From the NCBI GenBank assembly GCA_029378245.1, contig JARKIF010000005.1:1116001-1180000 (forward strand): DNA of 64,000 nt. The letters run 5' to 3'. Each line of letters starts with the position of its first letter. The first letter of the stretch is position 1. The notes beneath the pieces are model-generated. The model ran no database searches, was not told where the DNA came from, and saw only the letters and a list, made by a program, of their open reading frames with translations. Position numbers and translations under genes: made by a program. The stretch is from Roridomyces roridus. Lineage: Eukaryota > Basidiomycota > Agaricomycetes > Agaricales > Mycenaceae. Positions 10,798-22,641 of this stretch are shown piece after piece.

Positions 10798-11808
10798 CTA
10801 CGATTTCTGCGTGTTAAACAAGCGATCGCCCTGCACAGTTCAGTGGAATGACGCAGGAAGTACGAAAACCACATACCGCGTCTCCCAGACCAGGACTGAT
10901 CAACCCATTCTGCGTCAACGTCTGGTCCACCCCGGCGACCCATATCTGCCACGATTGTCTAGCAAATTGTGCAAAAGAATGGAACAAAACCAACCTCGAG
11001 CTCAGGAAACTCGGCTCTTACATGATTCAGCCCCTCCTGGGAAGCGAGCACACATAGCAGCTTGACCTGCTTGATCGACATGCCCCAGTCCTGAATCATC
11101 GACAATGCTGCACAGGCAGTACCTCCCGTCGCGATCAACGGGTCGAGGAGCTAACTGGATTAGATGGGAGAGATGGACGGCCGCAGGACTCACAAAGACC
11201 ATGTCAATCGGAGGCGACGAAGGGAGTTTAGAATAATCTGAACGAGTAGTGAGCGCGATGCCGGAGAGGATTGCTCGACACACATTCGACCGGCTGAAGC
11301 GTCGATTTCTCTCGGAAGAGCCCCAGGTGGTATATCGGGGCTTCCCTGACGGAGTCTGAGTTTTTGCGGATCGCGGTCAAAGTACGTACGGAAAGAGCGA
11401 CAACTGTTCGACCGTGAGGGCGAGTCCTGAATAAAGCACAAGAGACTTGCCACAGCGTCAGTCATGCCCAAGCCGGCGCGCAGGATCGGAGTGAGCCCGA
11501 TCCGGGGCTTGACCACAGTTCCAGTGAACGACGCGACAGGAGATTGCTACAGGGAAAGAATTGAGGATGGATACGCTGGTCCCAGCACACAACGAACATC
11601 GGTGAAGGTCTCTTCCTCAAGCGAACGGCTAGCCTCAAGAGCAAGGATCAAGCTGATTGTGTGGACGCCTTCGCGAAACTCCTTGGCTGTCGTCGTTGTC
11701 TTCCTCAACGTGGACAGCTGGGCATTGGCCTAGCAGGTTGTGAGCGATGGCGACTGGGATTGCAGAGTAGATTACAATGGGATGCGTCAAGACGTTTACA
11801 GAAGACAT
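10798..11808 (-). CDS. FUR1: Uracil phosphoribosyltransferase
   Basis: Seven exons on the minus strand. The start MSSVNVLTHP is at 11808; joined exons give RKTTTTAKEFREG, SFTGTVVKPRIG, LTPILRAGLGMTDAV, LSLFPEAPIYHLGLFREK, EYYSKLPSSPPIDMVF, LDPLIATGGTA (the PRPP-binding loop), VKLLCVLASQEG and GLGDAGDRLFNTQKS. It converts uracil and PRPP to UMP in pyrimidine salvage; loss gives 5-fluorouracil resistance in fungi. Five introns are GT-AG; the third (11404-11450) has a GC donor, without which the gene would look frameshifted. The start lies only 19 bp from the stop codon of RRP8, transcribed in the same direction upstream. Confidence 0.92.
11404..11450 (-). other. GC-AG intron in FUR1
   Basis: The exon ends GACGCTGTG; the intron starts GCAAGTC and ends GAACAG (47 nt). 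Phase-0 splicing gives GMTDAV then LSLFPEAP, the expected UPRT sequence. Using the GT two bases upstream would drop a conserved Val. Confidence 0.8.
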
Positions 11809-11827
11809 GGATGTTCAACACGTGATC

Positions 11828-13134
11828 TTATCGCCTCTTGTATTCGCAAGGCTTCAACATTTTGCCCTTGCCCATAATTCCAGCCCATTCCTTCTCCGTC
11901 CTCCCACTGCGCGCAACCTTCTTCAGCTCAAACAGCGTAAAGTGGCTATTGGCCTCGTTCTTCATCGTCAACTTGAACCCGATTGAGGTAATCACAGAAC
12001 AGAAAGCCTCTGCGTCCGTGAATCGACTCGCAACTTCAGCTATCAACAGTTCACCGCTGGGAACCAAGCATTCAGCCCCAAAATCAAAGACAAGAGAAGC
12101 ATCCTACTCGTGTTTCAGTATTCGCCACGCCTCTCGAATGCATTTCGGCCAATTCGTGCCCATTAAGCTGAGCGCGCAGACGACGACGTCCACCACCTGC
12201 CCCTGGCCGTCAGACTTTTCGCCCTCCTTCGGCTCGGACCCCGGTAGTGGTATCTTGTCGCAAATGTCTGCCTCGATCACATATACGCCGTCAGAGACGA
12301 GGTCGAACGAAAGGACGTTTAGGCCCTTTGAGACCAAGGAGCGCGCCATGGCGGCATCCCCACATCCCAAGTCAGCAATGACTGTTCGGGAGGGACGTTT
12401 GGATAGAACTGAGATGTAATGCTGGACAGGGTTAGTAGGCCATGACTGGACTTGATGTCGGAACCCAGTGTGGTACTTGCAACAAGTTAGTTTGGGAGTT
12501 GCATCCATTGGAGAGCACGCACCTCTTCAAACACCTTGGGGTCCTTTTGCATCATCTCATGTGCATGTTGGCTATCGCTCTTGTATAATGTTTCGTTTAT
12601 TAATCTGCGGGATATGAATGCCTTGAGAGTTGCGCTCATTTAGATGGCTCACCGGAAACGAGCGCCGTCCAAACTTTGTTTCATACTTTTCTGCATGGCA
12701 GTCAGACTCGTGGTGGGTTCCTCCGGAATGGTGGGCAAAGGTTTATCGTCCGATTCATGGTCCCTCTTGGCTCGTTTAGTGGGGCGCGCAAGAGAGGAGG
12801 ATGAGGAGGCAGAAGACGAGCGCTTCTCAGAAGCCGCAAGTGCCTTGGGCAAAGAAATCGTCTTCTTCTTTTCCTCCAACGCCTCAAGCTTTTTCTGTCG
12901 TTTACGATCCGCGGATTTCTTGACCAGGGATTTCCCAAGCTCCTTGACACGCTGAGTGCGCGAGGAGGAGGTACTGGACGCGTCGTCCCCTTCTGCATGC
13001 TTTTTCACAAGTTTCTGCAGATCAATTGTCGGTTCAGGGGGCTCTGGATCTTCCGCTGTTCGTTTTCGTTTCTTCGAGTCGGCTGCAGCGACGGGAGTCG
13101 TCACAGTCCACCCTGGTACCTCGAAAAGTGCCAT
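11828..13134 (-). CDS. RRP8: 25S rRNA adenine-N1 methyltransferase Rrp8
   Basis: Start MALFEVPGWTVTT at 13134. Residues 1-160 are a Lys/Arg/Ser-rich disordered leader, as is usual for nucleolar Rrp8. The next exons give LINETLYKSDSQHAHEMMQ, then the methyltransferase fold: YHTGFRHQVQSWP, motif I IADLGCGDAAMA, SFDLVS, EADICDKIPLP, DVVVCALSLMGTNW and IREAWRILK. The last exon gives LLIAEVASRF and ends PCEYKRR. Rrp8 methylates a helix 25.1 adenine in 25S rRNA in the nucleolus and supports early cleavage at A2. All introns are GT-AG. It is packed between FUR1 (19 bp) and a DUF952 gene (39 bp), all on the same strand. Confidence 0.92.
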
Positions 13135-13173
13135 ATGTAGTGGTCAGAAAGAGAAGGATTTGTTTGGCATCGG

Positions 13174-13663
13174 CTAGTACACCAACCACGACTCGGCACC
13201 CTTCAAAGCCTCGTCCCAATTCCCTCCGTTGCGTTCCCAGACGACTACGCTCTCGATCTCCGCTGCCCCCAGTCCCCGGTTGTATATGTGTGCAAACATT
13301 CCATCTCCACCAACTTCGCCAGGCGCTGGAGAGACTTGTTAGTTAGCGAACTGTGTTTTCTGCGTCTCATTACCTTCACCCTTGGAATCCTCCCACTTGA
13401 TATCCTTCTCGACCACAGAGTAATCGACGCGGAGAACGTAAACCTGGGTTGTATTGACTTCCATACCAGCCTGACTTTGAACCACCCACCCTCGGCTCTT
13501 CTGCAAAAAACCGCTTCAAAGTCCTCGAGACTTGCAACGCCGTCGACATATGGATGAAACCCGACTGCACATCCAATTCACTCAGCGGCAAAGTCTCCGG
13601 GATGGGCTCGGGGACTGGCGTGGAATGCGACACGAGCTTGTAGATGTACGTTGGTCGCGACAT
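13174..13663 (-). CDS. DUF952 family protein (copy 2)
   Basis: Starts MSRPTYIYKLVSHSTPVPE at 13663; joined exons give SELDVQSGFIHMSTALQ, RTLKRFFAEEPR, VYVLRVDYSVVEKDIKWE, FAHIYNRGLGAAEIESVVVW and end GAESWLVY. The GFIHMSTA block and the late HIYN with alternating hydrophobic strands mark the DUF952 fold, a small alpha/beta domain of unknown activity. About 120 residues, the usual size of a single-domain member. At least two short introns. Paralogue of the next gene; the shared LPLSELD core and the near-identical VEKDIKWE show a local duplication. Confidence 0.8.
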
Positions 13664-13689
13664 GGTTTTTTAGATTATCGCAGATAGAA

Positions 13690-14123
13690 TCAAATGAGCC
13701 ACGCCTCGGCCGTTTTCAACGCCTCGTCCCAACTGCCCTTCCTCTCCCATACGACGACGCTGTCGATTTCCGCCGATCCCAAACGACCTCCGTTGTATAA
13801 ATGCGGGAAGAATCCCTCCCCTCCCCGTTCCCCGCACACTGCATCGCACTTTAGATGTGCCGCATAAGAACACACTAGCTACCTTGCGCATTAGGATCCT
13901 CCCATTTAATGTCTTTTTCAACCGTCGTGTACTTTATCCGAAGTACATATACTTTGTCTTCGGCGCCAAAGAAGTGTTTGAGCGTTCCCGGAATCTGTTT
14001 CGCCGTCGAAAGGTGGATGAAGCCAGAAGAAGCGTCCAGTTCACTGAGAGGCAACTTGTCGGGAAGCGATTCTGGAATCGGAGTTTGACTCTGCACAAGT
14101 TTGTAGATGAACGTTGGCTCCAT
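13690..14123 (-). CDS. DUF952 family protein (copy 1)
   Basis: Starts MEPTFIYKLVQSQTPIPES at 14123, continues SELDASSGFIHLSTAKQ, GTLKHFFGAEDKVYVLRI, VEKDIKWEDPNAQG, then after one intron FFPHLYNGGRLGSAEIDS and ends KTAEAWLI at 13690. It has the DUF952 signature GFIHLSTA. Function is unknown; the family occurs in bacteria and fungi. Lies in tandem with its paralogue (26 bp between coding regions) and tail to tail in the same-strand run. Confidence 0.8.
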
Positions 14124-14171
14124 GGTGTGAATCACATGGTTATGCATAATAATAATAAAAGTACAGACAAG

Positions 14172-15945
14172 CTAGACCATTTCCACAATATCTGAAATGT
14201 TTTTGGGGAGCGAGGGTTGGTATACGGGTTTGACGGGCGCAGGTCGACGGATCGACCTTGACCAATGTATCCAGGAGGTCCAAGAAGTCCGCCGTTGGAA
14301 GCTCCAGAGCCCGGAAAAGCTATACAGAGCGGCGAAGACGAGGAAGAGGATGACGAAGAACACAGAGAATACAAGCCATGCAGACCACTGGCTAGTAGTT
14401 CTGACGTCTTGCATAGCATAGGCCAATATGGATACTGTAAAGGTGATTACAGCCCAGACGAGAAGAACAGGTGGTAGGCTGAGCAGAATGGCGTGGCCAT
14501 GATATCCAAGTATACCGGATTGCGCACGGTACATGTAGGTGAACTGTGCTCGAAATGAGCATAAGGAGGGAAACCAGGTCGTGAACACGCACTGAATCAG
14601 TAGCACGAGTGCTGGCCTGATGTAGCCAGATGGCAACAACAGCAACGATGATACTCCCAAGAGATGCGAGCGCGGATAGAATCGCAGCTGTTTTGGAAGG
14701 CTGTAAGATATCGGATATCGACAGAATTCCGACGGTGGCTCTGGATTGTTGATGAACAAGGAGCATGATAGATGTGGTAGAAGAACAGACGAAAGAAGCA
14801 CAGTGGCCTGTAAAAAAAGTCAATCATAGGTTGCGTAGAAAATTAAATATCTCACAATGAGCAGGATGTGTGCATACTCCCTAACCAGGCGCTCAATATA
14901 GTGTTCCCAGTTCTGCTTCACATTGGAAAAACGGCCCCGGAACTCTGAAGATGTCTTGACATGAGACAGGTAGATCAGTGGGATGCCAAAGAAGAAGACG
15001 CGGATGATCAAGTTGAGTACAGGCAGAAGGGGCGGTGGCCGATGGACAGTCGTGGATGAGCTGGTTTTCAGTTTGCGCAACGCTTCAGATTCCTTTAAAG
15101 TGCGCGTTGCCCACTGCTGAGAGTCGCGATATGAGCAAACTTCACGTAGAAACCATGCGACAAATACTGTCTTCGCGGTGGAAGAAGAGTATGAAGGATC
15201 TGATGCAAGTTAGGTTGGAGGACGTGTTCAAAGAGTCACGAACCAGAGACATCCTTCAAGACCCTGCCCAGGTCTTCGCACTCTTGCTTTGAGAACGGAA
15301 CAACAGACCGCTGAGCAGATATCAAATTGTCCGTCTGGGTGGCTTGAGAGGCAGAGTTTACATCAAACAACAATACGGACGTACGAGGTACCACAGGAGT
15401 GCATTCTGGGCCTCAGAAACCGCGCTGGTTGGTAGAGGAGTATGGCTTGGGTGATTGGAAAGGTAGTTCCAATACAATCGTTGCCTTCGGTTCACTAGGG
15501 GAGGGGGTTCGTCGAAGCGACACCGAGTCGAGCAGTCTTACATGCACGCGGGTCCTTCTGAAGCGTTTCCCAGTCTTCCAGATCCTTCGAGTTGTACGAT
15601 GCGATGCAGTGTGCATGGTCGACCTCGATAATGAAGACTCCATGGTCGGAGGGGCCAGAGAGCTCCTTGGTGACCTGGAGATAGATCTCTGAGCCTTCGC
15701 CGACCGTGTTCAATCGGCTAGCTTGAGCCTGTAGAAGTTCGTAGATTGCTGGTAGCCTGATATCCTGCCTGGCTCAATGACATTGTACGTGCCGAGACGC
15801 GACGCGAAATTACCTGGTCAGTGACAATCCTGAGCGAAGGGTTGGAGAAATAGACCCATCCTTGAGGGTGCACGTGGAGTAGCCAGCCCTCTGGCAGTGG
15901 ACAAGGCCCATCGGGCGCAACGAGAGTGCTCGCGCGCGACACCAT
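14172..15945 (-). CDS. WW-like domain protein with C-terminal membrane helices
   Basis: Starts MVSRASTLVAPDG at 15945. The first domain, PLPEGWLLHVHPQGWVYF, is WW-like: Leu-Pro, two Trp and an aromatic pair, followed by IVTDQ and then DIRLPAIYELLQ. Later exons give IYLQVTKELSG, HAHCIASYN, YWNYLSNHPSHTPLP and VVPFSKQECEDLGRVL, which I recognise from a large, uncharacterised basidiomycete family. The last third (14172-15080) encodes several hydrophobic segments such as LNLIIRVFFFGIPLIYL and WSAWLVFSVFFVILFLVF, so the protein is probably membrane-anchored. It ends NISDIVEMV. Joins are GT-AG where checked. Role unknown. Confidence 0.65.
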
Positions 15946-16017
15946 GGGAGGAAAGAAGTGTGGACGCCAAGCCAAAGTAAACAAACGCGTTGGTCCTGCT
16001 TAGTGCTACTCACCGCG
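15946..16017. promoter_or_regulatory. Short bidirectional promoter, WW gene / NSP1
   Basis: Only 72 bp separate the two divergent start codons, so both genes must share or overlap their promoter. I see no clear TATA box. Confidence 0.5.
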
Positions 16018-17937
16018 ATGAGTTTCTTCAACAACAATAACCAGCAAGCTGGCGCCTCTGCAAGTCCGTTCGGGGCCAGCAATGCAACCACTGCCCCAGC
16101 GGCGGGCTCCAGCCTTTTCGGTGGAGCAGGTACCCTCTCTTTCACGCGTGAAAAGCGTCAGCTCATTCATTGGCTTTAGCGAAACCAGCGACGCCTAGCT
16201 TGTTCGGAGGAGGCCCGACGACTACGCCAGCTTCTGGGGGACTGTTTGGAAGCAACACCACTGCCGCTCCTGCGTCGGGGGGACTATTTGGCGGAACTGC
16301 TGCTACCAAACCGCTCTTTGGCGCTGCTCCTGCAGCTACGACTCCCGCTGCTGGCGCCCCCAGTCTGTTTGGAACTGCGCCAAACGCGACGGCCGCAGCA
16401 GGCAGCGCTCCCAGTCTCTTTGGTGCAAAACCGCCTGCTTCAACCACGCCCACTCCCAGTCTGTTCGGGACCACGCCGGCCGCATCTACAACGCCAGCGG
16501 CACCCTCCGGCGGTCTCTTTGGCGCGTCGACCCAGCCGCAACCACCTTCCACCAACTCGCTTTTCGGTGGATCGAAACCAGCAGAACCAGCCAAACCCGC
16601 AACTCCCAGTCGTACCTGATATTCCTTGTTGTTTGTGCTTTTCTCATCCTCCTTCTAGTTTTTGGCCAGCCTGCAGCAACAGCCCCGCCAGCAGCAACTG
16701 GTTCTTTCAATCTTCCTGCAAAGCCCGCGGACGCGCCAGCAACAACAAGTTTGTTTGGAAAGCCTGCTGGGGCCACGACACCCGCAGCGGGCGCCTCGTT
16801 CTCACTGGGGGGTAATGCAGCAGCTCCGGCACGTGAGTCTCCGTATCTCGCTTGTCTGCACCTTCTCCAATTTCATCGTAGCTGTCACCGGAGGACTTTT
16901 CGCTAAACCAGCTACCACCCCCGGAGCTGCGCCTGCTGCCTCTCCGTTCTCTCTCGGTGCCGCTCCAGGTGAGTTTCACAAAGCCCATCGTTCAGCCATC
17001 TCCAACACGTCCATAAGCTACCTCCCTTACCGGGGCCTTGGCGCCAAAAGATGCTTCGGCGACACCCGCAACAACAGGTAGGGTGCTTTCATTCCTTTGG
17101 TAAAATTAAGCCAAACTCAATCATCCAGCTGTTGCGTCGTTCGGTTTGTCAAAACCTGGCGCCCCAGGTGCCACTACAAGTACCGCGCCCGTCGTTGCTG
17201 TCGCGCCACCATCGATGCTTCGCGGCAAGACGATTGAGGAGATCGTCAACAAATGGTCGAACGAGCTTGAGACTCACGTCAAGGAGTTCAACAAGTTTGC
17301 CGGAGAGGTGGCGGTTTGGGATCGCGCCTTGATTGAGAACGGAAACAACGTCAGTAACCTGTTACACAAAGTCCCCCTCCGCTAACGTGCATTCCCCTCA
17401 GCTCGCGGCCCTTTACAGCCACGTATTGGCCGCAGAACGGGAGCAGAACGATATCGACCAATCCCTCGACCACATCGAGCAACAACAAAAGGATCTGAGC
17501 TCTACCCTGGACGCCTATGAAAAGGCGACGCAGGAAGTGTTTGGCGGCAATTTGCGGGCACTCGACACAGGCCCTGCTGATACGGAACGGGATAAGAAGT
17601 ACGCGCACATTCCTCATAGCTTCTCCCTTGATCTGACAATTCTCTTAGCTACATGTTGGCTACGGATCTTCAAACGCAACTGGATGATCTTTCCGGCTCG
17701 CTCACGCAGATGATCGAGTCGGTCAATGTCCTTTCATTACCGACGGGCCCACAGGTTGCAGCGGACGATCCGATGGCGCAGATCGCCCAAATCCTTGGCA
17801 GCCATCTCGAGAGTTTGCAGTGGATTGATGGTGCGGTACGCGAAGTCGAGGGCAAGGTCACAGAAGTAGAGAAAAGAGTCAAAGATTCGGGGTATGCCCC
17901 CAGTACAGGTGTATCAAACGGTGTAAAGAGGAGATGA
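16018..17937 (+). CDS. NSP1: Nucleoporin Nsp1/Nup62
   Basis: Starts MSFFNNNNQQAGASASPFG. The N-terminal half is an FG-repeat region made of SLFG, GLFG and PFG units in a Thr/Ala/Pro/Ser-rich background, interrupted by several short introns. The C-terminal half is the Nsp1-type coiled coil: MLRGKTIEEIVNKWSNELE, VWDRALIENGN, LAALYSHVLAAEREQ and LESLQWIDGAVREVE, ending VSNGVKRR. By family knowledge it lies in the central channel of the nuclear pore with Nup57/Nup49 and also in the cytoplasmic Nup82 complex; the FG part binds karyopherins. The C-terminal stop is 31 bp from that of the convergent PRP5. Confidence 0.92.
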
Positions 17938-17968
17938 GATGGAATCGATTCTTGAGCATTGTACACGA

Positions 17969-20900
17969 CTACAACACGCTGTACCTTCCGGACGTCGCCG
18001 TTGGATTGCGCATTTCGGCCTGCAGCGCAGCCGCCGAGGCCTCGATCAGAAGCCGTTTGATTTCTCTCACGGCTTGTTCCACCCTGAACTCTTCGTTGGA
18101 CTCGATGAGCAGATGCAGCTTTGGAGGCCCATCCATCGGCGCCTCTTTCCCATGTTCGTAGTAGATGCCTTTGTTGGTAACCGAAGCACCGGTCATGTCT
18201 ATGAGCTGCAAGAAATAATCAATAAAAGTCGCAAAAAGAAAAGAAAAATACACACCTGAACCATGGTCTCCTTGTTCGTAACACGCCATCTGGCCTTCTG
18301 CGGGTAGTCGTTGATGGGTATAATGGCATGGAAGTCGGTCGAGTCGGGATTGTTTTTGCGGCCACTGATGTCATCCGACTGCAATGCATTCTGTAACAAG
18401 AGTTTCGAAGCACGCATCTGCGCATTGAGTTTCGCCACGACACTGAGAGCCTGCTTGTGCGCAGGCGTATCTTTACCCGCACGTGCAGCTGCTTCTTCAG
18501 CCACTTTGACTTGGGCCTGAATCCGCTCCTCCTCCTTGGCTTGAACCAGACGCCGAGCGGCAGCAATAGCTCCCGAGACACCGAGGAGATTCTTGGAGGA
18601 ATCTGGCGCCGGTCCACGTTTGATTTCGACCTTGAAGTTGCCGAAAGTCATATCGTCGCTGCTCGCGGCCGTGGCTTTGGCAGTGGATTCCTCCGCTGCT
18701 GTCGCCTTCTCCTCCACCGGCGCATCCGGCTCTCCATATGCTTTGCGTTCTGCCTTGGCCTTGAGGTCTCGTTCTTGATCAAGTCGGTCAAGGCCCTTCC
18801 CGCCAAACCCAGATCCTGAAGCTTGCGCCTTGCCCGTCTTGAGCTTTTCCAGGAATGCTAGCAAACAGACATTAGTACATTTTTTGAGCATGGAAAGATG
18901 AGACACACCATTTGCCAGCTCTTCCAACTCCTTCGACACCGGTGCATTACTGGCTTTGACTGCGCGGTAGATATCGACCGCGTATCGGTCCTGCTCCGGA
19001 GTGATAAAGGTGACGCAAGTTCCTTTATTTCCCGCTCTGCCCGTCCGACCAGCACGATGAACGTAGTCTTCCATGTGGTTGGGGGCATCATAGTTGATGA
19101 CCAGCTTCAGCTGCTTGACGTCAAGTCCACGGGCAGCGACGGACGTGGCGATGACAATAGGCACGACACCGGCCTTAAAGTCAGCGATCGTGGAATCACG
19201 GTCAACCTGTTCTTTGCCACCGTGCAGAGACATGCAGAGATATCCCTTGCGCATCAATTCACGAAGTAGATTGTCGGCCGCCTCTTGGCGGTCTACAAAC
19301 ACCAACGTGCGGCATTCAGGGTCCTCGTTGTACATTTGACCGAGAATTTCCAGGAGGCGGTTGAACTTGGTATCTTCCGCACGAACCTCGACGATCTGCT
19401 CAATCTCGGCAGCAACTACTGATCTACCACCAACGGTGATCTCGAGAGGCTTGTTCAAGATTTTGCGGGCAAGCGCATCCATCTGTTTCGGGAACGTGGC
19501 CGAAAACAAGACGGTTTGTCGGTCAGGTCGGATGTTGTTGATAATCTTCATGACTTGTGGCTCGAAACCCATGTCGAACATACGGTCGGCTTCGTCCAGG
19601 ACAACATAAGTCACGCGTTTGAGGTTGGTCACACGCCCAGAGTTGGCGGTGAGCAAGTCGATCATCCGTCCAGGCGTGCATACAATAATCTCCGCTCCTT
19701 TCTTCAGCTCGGCGATTTGGTCTTTGATGGGAGAGCCCCCGTACGCGCAGACGGCCTGGCGAACAATTAATTCATGATTCCGAGCGTTTTCAACGAAGAC
19801 TTACCCGCAGGTTCATAACTTTCAAGAAGGGTTTGCATTCGCGATGAATTTGCACAGCGAGTTCGCGCGTGGGGGTCATGACAATAGCCATGGGTCCCTC
19901 CATTTGCTCCAAAGAACGCTGGTCTTTGATGTGGCGGAAAAGAGGCAGCAGGAACGCAATCGTCTTTCCTGAACCTGTTTTGGCGACACCAATAACATCG
20001 CGGCCCGACATGATAGCAGGAATCGCCTGGGCTTGGATAGAAGTCGGGGCGGTATAATTGAGCTTCTTGATGACCTCCAAACTATGAACGTTTAGTACAA
20101 AGAAAAAGTTGAAAAATAACACATACCAGTTGGCAGGCATCCCGAAATGACTCCATTTTGTAACAGGTCGCGGGCAATCCACCCCACGAATTTTGATACC
20201 ATCGAGTTCCAGTCGAAGTAGATCGGCTTCGTCGTCGGTCATCGCAGCGATGTCAGGAGGTGGAATGTAGAATTCTTTGCGGAATGGCTCGTATTGAATA
20301 CGGGTATGGTCAACGGTGGCCATCTCTTTCTTCTTCGCCTTCTTGGCCGCCAAAGCGAGAATTTCCTCCGGGTTGAGCTCAGTAGTCTCGAATTCGTCAA
20401 GGACAGCATCTGCAGAGGCGTCGTCGGCGCCGTCTTCAGCCATGCGCTCGTCGAGTCGTATCTGTGAACGACGAGTCGGAGCGCTGCCGACCTTCTTCAT
20501 GTCCTCCATGTTGACTTTCTGGACCTCGTCCTTGACACCGCTCATGAACGCATCCAAAGGGTCGACCTCATCTTCTTCATCCACGTCCATTGCCTTGGCT
20601 TTTGCAGCCTGATCCATTCTATTGGCCTCCTCGTCATCGTCGTCTACTTCCAAATCTCCAACACTGGCTTCACCTTCGGCCATCGTCATGTCGATGTCAG
20701 GCAATTCACCCAGCGTTTCCAACTTGCGCTTCGTCTCGACCGAATCATCCATGGCCGCGGCGTTGACCTTGGTCTTGGCCAAGTCAGGTTTGACAGACAG
20801 ACCCTTGAGACCAAGCCCGCCGAGGGCTGCGCGATTGAGCTGGCCAGTAACGGGGGCAGCAGTGACTGTGCGAAGGGGATCAAGTGATGTGAAATCGCGG

Positions 20901-21357
20901 AAAAGGAATAGATTGTAGAGCGCTCACCTGCCGCCGATTTACCAGCCAAAGCCATCGCCTTTGCCTTTGCCTCATCGAGAGCTTTCTTGGCCTCGCGCTC
21001 CTTTTTCCAAGCCTCGAGTTTTTCCCTCCTTGCTCTTATTTTTTCATCCTCGGGGGCAGCAGGTGCCGTAGACGCAGGAGGTTGGCGTGGGGGAGTGGGT
21101 GGTCTGCGCTCTCTTGACCTAGAGCGTCTTCTGTCGTCCCGTCTGTCGTCCCTGTAAGAATCTCTGCGTCGGTCGTCGCGGTACCTGTCCTCACGGTAGC
21201 GATCGCCTCTGGACCTATCGTCGTCGTAGCGAGACCGGGGTGGCGGGGCCCTTTGCGAGCTACGCCTCGTCGGCGAGGGGGAGCGCGATGAACGATGTGA
21301 AGGTCTTACCCGCTTATTGGACGTCTCCGGGGAAAGAGACCGGTCGCGTCGTGCCAT
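17969..21357 (-). CDS. PRP5: DEAD-box ATP-dependent RNA helicase Prp5
   Basis: Starts [16 protein letters not shown] with an RS/RD-rich N-terminus ([12 protein letters not shown]). The acidic middle contains DPLDAFM, a Prp5 hallmark that contacts the U2 SF3B1 region. Helicase motifs in order: Q motif ([14 protein letters not shown]), [45 protein letters not shown] and [10 protein letters not shown]. The tail resembles Prp5/DDX46 C-termini ([19 protein letters not shown], then [16 protein letters not shown]) and ends SGRYSVL at 17969. It remodels U2 snRNP at the branch point in prespliceosome assembly. At least six GT-AG introns. Its start codon is only 56 bp from that of the divergent PI31 gene. 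Confidence 0.95.
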
Positions 21358-21413
21358 CGGAAAAGAAGAAAGAGTGAGAGCTGGTCTGCTGACAAAGCAG
21401 ACGCGTCTTGTTA
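21358..21413. promoter_or_regulatory. Short bidirectional promoter, PRP5 / PI31
   Basis: 56 bp between divergent start codons; the transcription start sites must be very close or the transcripts overlap. Confidence 0.5.
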
Positions 21414-22526
21414 ATGGCCAACATCCTCGACCCCGCTGCCTTGACTGCCTTGCTACCTACCCTGCTCCCAGCATCCAAGAAGACGCTCTCCTCTTCTCAG
21501 GATGGCATCGCTGCTCTTGTCCACACCGCATTGACTGCACTCGCATTCCGCCTCATTGCCATCGACGAGTCGTCTCAGAGCTCCTTGTCCTCCAACACAC
21601 TCCCCGAAGGCTGGAACAAGGACGGTCCCAGCCATTATACGTTCAAGTATAAGCACGATCAGAGCAGCCTTGAGTTTCTTTTCAAAGTCTCCAAGCTTGG
21701 AGGCCGTACCCTCATCAATGCTATTGCTCTCGAGGTATGTCGAAATCGCGTAGTACTGCATCCCATGTAACACTATCTCTACAAGAGCGACAAGGCATCG
21801 TCCCTCGACATTGCCACTAATGATTTCGTCTCGCCCTCGTTCTATCCCCAGGACCTCAGTAACCCAGATGCGACGCCATTGATCCACGGCTTCATCTCAT
21901 CCAATCGAGTCACCGATCTCATGTCGCAGTTCAAATTAAAGATCATTCAGAACCTTGTTCCTGGGCTCCGTAAAGATGGGTATACAGAGACCGAGAACGT
22001 CTCCGGGACCTCCACGTCTGCGCCTGCTAATTCTACCAACGCGACACCTGCTGCTGCGCAACCTCGGTACCAGCCTCCTCCAGTATTTCCTGGGGAAGCT
22101 CCGTACCACACTCCACCCGCTTTCGGACCCCGAAACCCTCTAGAGATTGGGAGACGCGACTTGGATCCTTTCCCTGCCAACCCGTTTGCGCCTCCTGCTC
22201 TCTTCCCAGGCGCTGGCGGTGGTGACGGTATGTTTGTTGGCCCCGGTCATCCCATTCTTGGCGGCCAGAGGGGTCCCAACCGCGGTCCATGGGGCGGAGA
22301 TGGTTTTCTACCTCCAATGGGTGCTCCTCCCGGTGCCAGGTTTGATCCCATCGGACCTTTCGGACCAGGCGTCGGTCCCTTTCCTGGCGGGGCAGGCCGC
22401 CGTCCCCGTGGAGGGGTCCCTGGAGAGCCCGACAACGACGAATTCATGCCGCCCGGCAATGTGAGTATTCCCAACTCGGCTGTTCCTCTTTTCTGACTCG
22501 TCTACCAGGACGAAATGTACATGTAA
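21414..22526 (+). CDS. PSMF1: Proteasome regulator PI31 (PSMF1/Fub1 type)
   Basis: Starts MANILDPAALTALLPTLL. The N-terminal FP domain (about residues 1-165) contains GIAALVHTALTALAFRLI, LPEGWNKDG, YTFKYKHDQSSLEFLFKVS and NRVTDLMSQFKLKIIQNLV. The rest is Pro/Gly-rich with the PI31 C-terminal signature: GRRDLDPFP, FVGPGHPIL and RFDPIGPFGPG. A small last exon joined by a GT-AG intron gives DEMYM and the stop. PI31 binds the 20S proteasome through this flexible tail, inhibiting it in vitro and helping transport or assembly in cells. Two introns seen (near 21735-21785 and 22459-22508). Confidence 0.88.
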
Positions 22527-22641
22527 GTAGCATAGTATCGAAATAGTGTATCGCCTTGTATCGAGTTCCGTGTGAGAACAGTCCCAAAATGGAAGCCGCG
22601 AACAGTATATAAGGCAGTCCACAGAAACGGTCAAGCACCAA

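Noticed and set aside
10798..11808. Apparent frameshifts in FUR1
   Set aside because: Fully explained by six introns, one of them GC-AG; the joined protein is continuous.
16160..16620. Repetitive GC-rich tract as a possible satellite
   Set aside because: It is the FG-repeat coding region of NSP1 in a single open frame.
20940..21310. Arg/Asp repeat region as a low-complexity non-coding repeat
   Set aside because: It is the RS/RD-rich N-terminus of PRP5, continuous with its start codon.
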